Shown: in pieces, positions 43,632 to 46,724 of the stretch
Numbering within the stretch: position 1 is the stretch's first letter
How the letters are laid out: each line of letters begins with the position of its first letter
Assembly: GCA_041748615.1 (NCBI GenBank)
Contig: JBGTCY010000153.1
Span: 1-46,724 of the forward strand
DNA: 46,724 bases
Direction: 5' to 3'
Source: JBGTCY01 sp041748615
Lineage (GTDB): Bacteria > Bacteroidota > Bacteroidia > Chitinophagales > CAIOSU01
The notes under the pieces: generated by a model
Databases searched by the model: none
What the model was told of the DNA's origin: nothing
The model's input: only the letters and a program-made list of their open reading frames with translations
Program-made: the position numbers and the translations under genes

Positions 43632-43639
43632 CAAAGGTA
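43632..43639 (-). promoter_or_regulatory. TAnnTTTG box for the ATPase-receiver-HNH-methylase operon
   Basis: TACCTTTG on the minus strand, 31 bases before the ATG at 43600. It is the only such box seen upstream of the operon; the short internal junctions imply one transcript. Confidence 0.5.
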
Positions 43640-43905
43640 ATGTTTTATCTGAAAGTTTCCCTTCAGTTTATATTCGCTCTAAATCCTTGATAAACAGTGA
43701 AAGTTCTTTATAATGTATTTATAAAGCGTTGGAAATATGCACTCCATTGACTTTGATTTTGGGTGAGTTTGTTTGCATGCAAGATGATGATTATTATACA
43801 TTTTTCTTCCCCGCTCGGAGGTAAGAGACCTCAATCGCGGGACGCTGCGAGTCAAAGAAAGGCATAGACGTACGATAGCAAGCGCCATTTTAGTCCATAG
43901 TTAAT

Positions 43906-43983
43906 AGACGACAGACCACGGATGACAGACGACAGTCCACGGACGATAGACGACAGTTCATTGACGACAGACGACAGTTAATG
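43906..43983. repeat. 21-bp tandem repeat, 3.7 copies
   Basis: Copies start at 43906, 43927, 43948 and 43969, each beginning AGACGACAG, with variable second halves such as ACCACGGATGAC and TTCATTGACGAC. It lies in the 538-base gap between the defence-like operon and the ABC permease. The rest of the gap holds a G+C-rich stretch (about 43811-43890, with GAGGTAAGAGACCTC) and a TATCTTTA box at 44097-44104; no gene was supported. Confidence 0.8.
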
Positions 43984-44138
43984 ATTAAATTTGATGCGTT
44001 GAGAATTTTTTGTGGTGAACTTTGTGGTGGTTGATGGGTTTTGGGATTGAGATTCTTGTGAAATTTTAAACAGACCGAAAGCGGTAAACTGCTGACTATC
44101 TTTAAACTTTAAACGCTAAACTTTAGACTTACCCCCCG

Positions 44139-45368
44139 ATGCCCTGGCTGCTGAATATTCAACTTGCGCTGAAGGCGATTCGCAGCAATCTGTTGCGCGC
44201 ATCGCTGACGGTGGCGATTATCGCGATTGGAATTATGGCGCTGGTGGGGATTCTGACTGCGATTGAAAGCATCAAGTCATCCATCATCACAAATTTTTCA
44301 GCGATGGGTTCGAATTCTTTCACGCTGCGAACGAAAGGGATGTTTGCAAGGGGCGGGAGGGCAGGCGAGGTGAAAGAGATGCCGCCCGTGACTTATGAGC
44401 AGGCGCTGGAATTTCGCAAGCGCTATGAGCATGACGCATTGGTGTCCATCAATACGCGGGCGAGCAGTGTGGCGCAGGTGAAGCGGGGTATGGAAAAAAC
44501 CAACCCGAATGTAACGGTGATGGGTGTGGATGAGAATTACCTGCAGGTGTCGGGGTATCAACTGAGCGCGGGCAGAAATTTTTCGCGGCATGAATTGGAA
44601 ACGGGCGCAAATTTCTGCATGATTGGAAACGCGCTGGCGGCAAGGTTGTATGACAAGCGGGATACGATTGAAAACAGCGAAATCGCCATTGGCAACGTGC
44701 GCTACCGGGTGATTGGCGTGTTGAAGGAAAAAGGTTCGAGCATGATTGGCAGCGATAATGTGGTGTTGGTGACGGTGCGGAACGCGCGGAAGATTTTTTC
44801 TTCCACGACCGAAAAGTACGCGGTGAGCGTGGGCGTGAGTCATCCTGAATTGCTGGATGATGCCGCAGAGGAGGCGCGCGGTGTTTTCCGCAGCATCCGC
44901 AGGCTGGGTCCGGCAGAGGAGGATGATTTTGAAGTGAGCCGGAGCGACAAATTAGCCACGACCGTGATTGACGAGTTGCGTTATGTGACGGTTGCCGCCA
45001 CCGCCATCGGGCTGATTACGCTGCTGGCAGCGGGCATCGGATTGATGAACATCATGCTGGTTGCCGTGGCGGAGCGCACCCGCGAAATCGGTATCAGCAA
45101 AGCGATAGGCGCGACTAATCAAATCATTAAAGCGCAGTTTCTGACGGAGTCGGTGGTGATTTGCCAGTTGGGCGGCATCATCGGCATCGCGCTCGGCATG
45201 TTGGCGGGCAACGGGGTTTCGTTTTTGCTGAAAGGGAATTTCATTGTTCCCTGGGTTTGGATTTTTTCGGGGTTCGCCTTTTGTTTTGTCATCGGATTGT
45301 TAGCGGGATTATATCCGGCAATCAAAGCTTCGAAACTTGACCCGATTGAGGCGTTGAGGTATGAGTGA
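44139..45368 (+). CDS. ABC transporter permease, MacB/FtsX type
   Basis: 409 residues: one N-terminal membrane helix (LTVAIIAIGIMALVGILTAI), a large periplasmic MacB-type domain (about 45-270, including VMGVDENYLQVSGYQLSAGRNF, split by reading), and three C-terminal helices with the FtsX core (GLITLLAAGIGLMNIMLVAVAERTREIGISKAIGAT, split by reading; ending IKASKLDPIEALRYE). Such permeases drive efflux or lipoprotein export by mechanotransmission and need an ATPase and an adaptor; neither is in the window. Base composition is notably G+C-richer than the operon to its left. Confidence 0.92.
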   Translation: MPWLLNIQLALKAIRSNLLRASLTVAIIAIGIMALVGILTAIESIKSSIITNFSAMGSNSFTLRTKGMFARGGRAGEVKEMPPVTYEQALEFRKRYEHDALVSINTRASSVAQVKRGMEKTNPNVTVMGVDENYLQVSGYQLSAGRNFSRHELETGANFCMIGNALAARLYDKRDTIENSEIAIGNVRYRVIGVLKEKGSSMIGSDNVVLVTVRNARKIFSSTTEKYAVSVGVSHPELLDDAAEEARGVFRSIRRLGPAEEDDFEVSRSDKLATTVIDELRYVTVAATAIGLITLLAAGIGLMNIMLVAVAERTREIGISKAIGATNQIIKAQFLTESVVICQLGGIIGIALGMLAGNGVSFLLKGNFIVPWVWIFSGFAFCFVIGLLAGLYPAIKASKLDPIEALRYE

Positions 45369-45464
45369 GGGGTTTGGAAATGTTGTGGCGGGGTTTTGTA
45401 ACGAATAACCGGAGGCATCGGGTTGGTGAAATAAGAAGATAACCTCTTTCGGCTTTAGCCAAAC

Positions 45465-45995
45465 TCAATACGGCACTTCCTCGTGCTGAACGACAAAATT
45501 GGCGCACCTGCGCATATCAAGGCGAAAGCCGTTGTAAGGGATATGGAAAATCAAGTTAAATCGCCACAGCAGCTTATTTCCTTTAATGGTGCTGACGGAA
45601 ACGCCCAGACCCCGTTTACCGAACAAACATTCTTTGTACAAACCGCATTTGCCCGGAACGGTTTGTACGAAAATGCCCTTGTGCTTTTTCTCCATCTTAT
45701 CGCAGTAGCCGGTAAACTTGCTGATAAATTCATCCGGTGTTTTAAAAGCTAACCCATCCAATTTTTCTGCAAGCATCTGCTTCATGCCGATGGCGTCACG
45801 GTTTTGCAGGGCGAGGGCGAACTGCTCGATGATATCGAATTTCGCAGAGGGCAACTCGATAGGCGGCAGTTCGACTTTAGGTTTTTCCGCGATGGCAATG
45901 TCGTTTTCTGTTGCGGATTTTACTTGCTGCTTGCGTTGCTTTTTGTGCTTTGGCGATGCCGGTGCGTCAAACAGCGATAACTGTGCGGTCTTCAT
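45465..45995 (-). CDS. Unknown protein with N-terminal QLSLF clamp-binding-like motif
   Basis: 176 residues, not recognised. The N-terminus is MKTAQLSLFDAP; QLSLF matches the consensus QL(S/D)LF by which many polymerases and repair proteins bind the beta sliding clamp. A basic, disordered linker (about 13-48, KHKKQRKQQ) follows, then a folded domain of about 125 residues (FDIIEQFALALQNRDAIGMKQML, then DEFISKFTGYCDKM, KCGLYKECLFGKRGLGVSV, LLWRFNLIFHI) that could have an NTF2-like alpha+beta fold. A link to DNA replication or repair is inferred only from the motif. Single-gene unit. Confidence 0.7.
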   Translation of the reverse strand: MKTAQLSLFDAPASPKHKKQRKQQVKSATENDIAIAEKPKVELPPIELPSAKFDIIEQFALALQNRDAIGMKQMLAEKLDGLAFKTPDEFISKFTGYCDKMEKKHKGIFVQTVPGKCGLYKECLFGKRGLGVSVSTIKGNKLLWRFNLIFHIPYNGFRLDMRRCANFVVQHEEVPY

Positions 45996-46166
45996 ATCGG
46001 GAAGTTTTATTGCTTTGAAAAAACGGGGGAGTGTATAGCGAATATAGTTTTTTCGGGGGAAATCTTTTCTTACTTCGGGAGAGAGAGCCGGGCGCGTTGA
46101 ACCAATGAGCGGGTACTCGTGCCAGAGTTGGGGATTTATTAGGGACTTTTGCGCGTTTACTTTTGG

Positions 46167-46724
46167 CTAAAATCGCATCTTATGCCGCTTGCAATAATAT
46201 TTCCGGGACATATTTACGCACCCTCCAAGTTTGATTTTACCTTCTCTTTCTTCAGCTAACGCTTCTTCCATATTCATCGGATAACCATAAACGATTGGGA
46301 TGATTTCGTCAGTGTGATTGCGCGGGCACACCGGCAAGCCATCTTTAAAGTCGGGCGGCTCATAATAACTCCTTCCATAAGGGCTGTTTAATGAGGATAT
46401 CTCCTCCGAAAAACTGCGCACCTTAATCATCTCTCCGGAAAAATCAAAATCCCCAATAGCAATCAATTCAGTTTCAACATCGGGTGAAAATCCCATTCTG
46501 ATTTTTTTCTCGACAACCTGGTCATTACAGCAATACTCGGTTGTTACACAATCGCCATTCACCTCCTGCTCTGTCTGTTTCTTATCAAACTTATCCGGGT
46601 AAGTAAATTTCTTGAAGTCAATCCATTCATTCCGGTGATTATTATCGTCCGTTCTGAAAATAGAAGCTATTCGTTTTTCATAGAATGACACGGCTACATA
46701 AACAGAATAATCATTCTCATGGTA
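46167..46724 (-). CDS. Unknown Cys/His-motif protein (5' end outside window)
   Basis: The frame is open from the window edge, reading YHENDYSVYVAVSFYEKRIA, so the GTG at 46691 is probably internal and the true start lies beyond 46724. The C-terminus has a recognisable pattern: VCPRNHTDEIIPIVYGYP, EEALAEEREGKIKLGGC, then YYCKRHKMRF. The arrangement C-x2-H, IVYGxP, LGGC and C-x2-H is seen in small uncharacterised bacterial proteins and suggests a zinc site. A further Cys cluster (DCVTTEYCC) lies upstream. No signal peptide or function can be assigned. Confidence 0.7.
   Translation of the reverse strand, partial: YHENDYSVYVAVSFYEKRIASIFRTDDNNHRNEWIDFKKFTYPDKFDKKQTEQEVNGDCVTTEYCCNDQVVEKKIRMGFSPDVETELIAIGDFDFSGEMIKVRSFSEEISSLNSPYGRSYYEPPDFKDGLPVCPRNHTDEIIPIVYGYPMNMEEALAEEREGKIKLGGCVNMSRKYYCKRHKMRF

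Noticed and set aside
43679..43888. 69-residue minus-strand ORF upstream of the ATPase operon
   Set aside because: Its text (many Arg, Ser and Leu; no motif) covers a G+C-rich repeat-like stretch and a promoter region; it looks like a chance ORF.
43906..43983. Possible CRISPR array
   Set aside because: The 21-bp period leaves no room for spacers of 30 bases or more, and no cas gene is near.
44298..44843. 181-residue antisense ORF within the ABC permease
   Set aside because: His/Arg/Pro-rich antisense shadow of a G+C-richer gene.
1..46724. tRNA, rRNA and riboswitch genes
   Set aside because: I scanned the intergenic gaps and saw no cloverleaf, rRNA or known riboswitch core that I could support.

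Overview
This window looks like a chromosomal segment from a member of the Bacteroidota, probably an uncultured or lightly studied lineage. The evidence is the gene order nadK, PorG-like (DUF6089) proteins, uppS, bamA, two ompH/skp copies and murI; several secreted proteins with C-terminal type IX secretion (T9SS) sorting domains; split transketolase subunits; a SecA of about 1100 residues; and repeated TAnnTTTG promoter boxes of the Bacteroidetes type. No rRNA, tRNA or CRISPR array was seen. Everything here was read by eye; no database search was run.

Layout. 1-8300 (minus strand): conserved envelope block with NAD kinase, two tandem PorG-like barrels, UppS, BamA, two Skp chaperones and glutamate racemase (its 3' end leaves the window). 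8403-8578: a MITE-like inverted repeat. 8621-11413: YdcF/SanA-type protein, an RsuA/RluB-type pseudouridine synthase with a duplicated low-complexity N-terminus, and ScpB. 11571-14917: two divergent T9SS-secreted proteins, one with three 77-residue SprB-type repeats, the other combining a heme-c-like CX3CH segment with a PHM-like copper monooxygenase core. 15155-17540: accessory island with a DUF433/DUF5615 toxin-antitoxin pair, an attC-like hairpin, and an Mrr-type restriction enzyme coupled to an unknown 180-residue protein. 17897-23542 (plus strand): GatA-type amidase, ArsR-type regulator, SecA. 23715-24321: VapC-type toxin with a frameshift and its antitoxin. 24556-29949 (minus): ECF sigma factor, then an operon in which two von Willebrand A (VWA) proteins lie between the two transketolase subunits. 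30087-38151: C1-type cysteine peptidase, TPR protein, penicillin-acylase-type hydrolase, a BatD-VWA fusion, aconitase. 38313-43600 (minus): a compact four-gene operon. 44139-46724: ABC permease, a protein beginning with a beta-clamp-binding-like motif, and a partial protein at the edge.

The best candidate for an undescribed system is 38313-43600: a protein with two GHKL ATPase modules (an Hsp90/MORC-like one and a histidine-kinase-like one), a receiver-domain protein with no DNA-binding output, an HNH endonuclease, and an Eco57I/TaqI-like N6-adenine methyltransferase. They are joined by two 4-base overlaps and one 4-base gap behind a single TAnnTTTG promoter. I read it as a two-component-like signalling pair governing a nuclease and a modification enzyme, plausibly an anti-phage system. 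Other strong points are the VWA pair inside the transketolase operon, the heme/PHM-like/T9SS fusion, the Mrr-unknown gene pair with a multi-copy upstream motif, the BatD-VWA fusion, and a perfect 31-bp palindrome between divergent genes.
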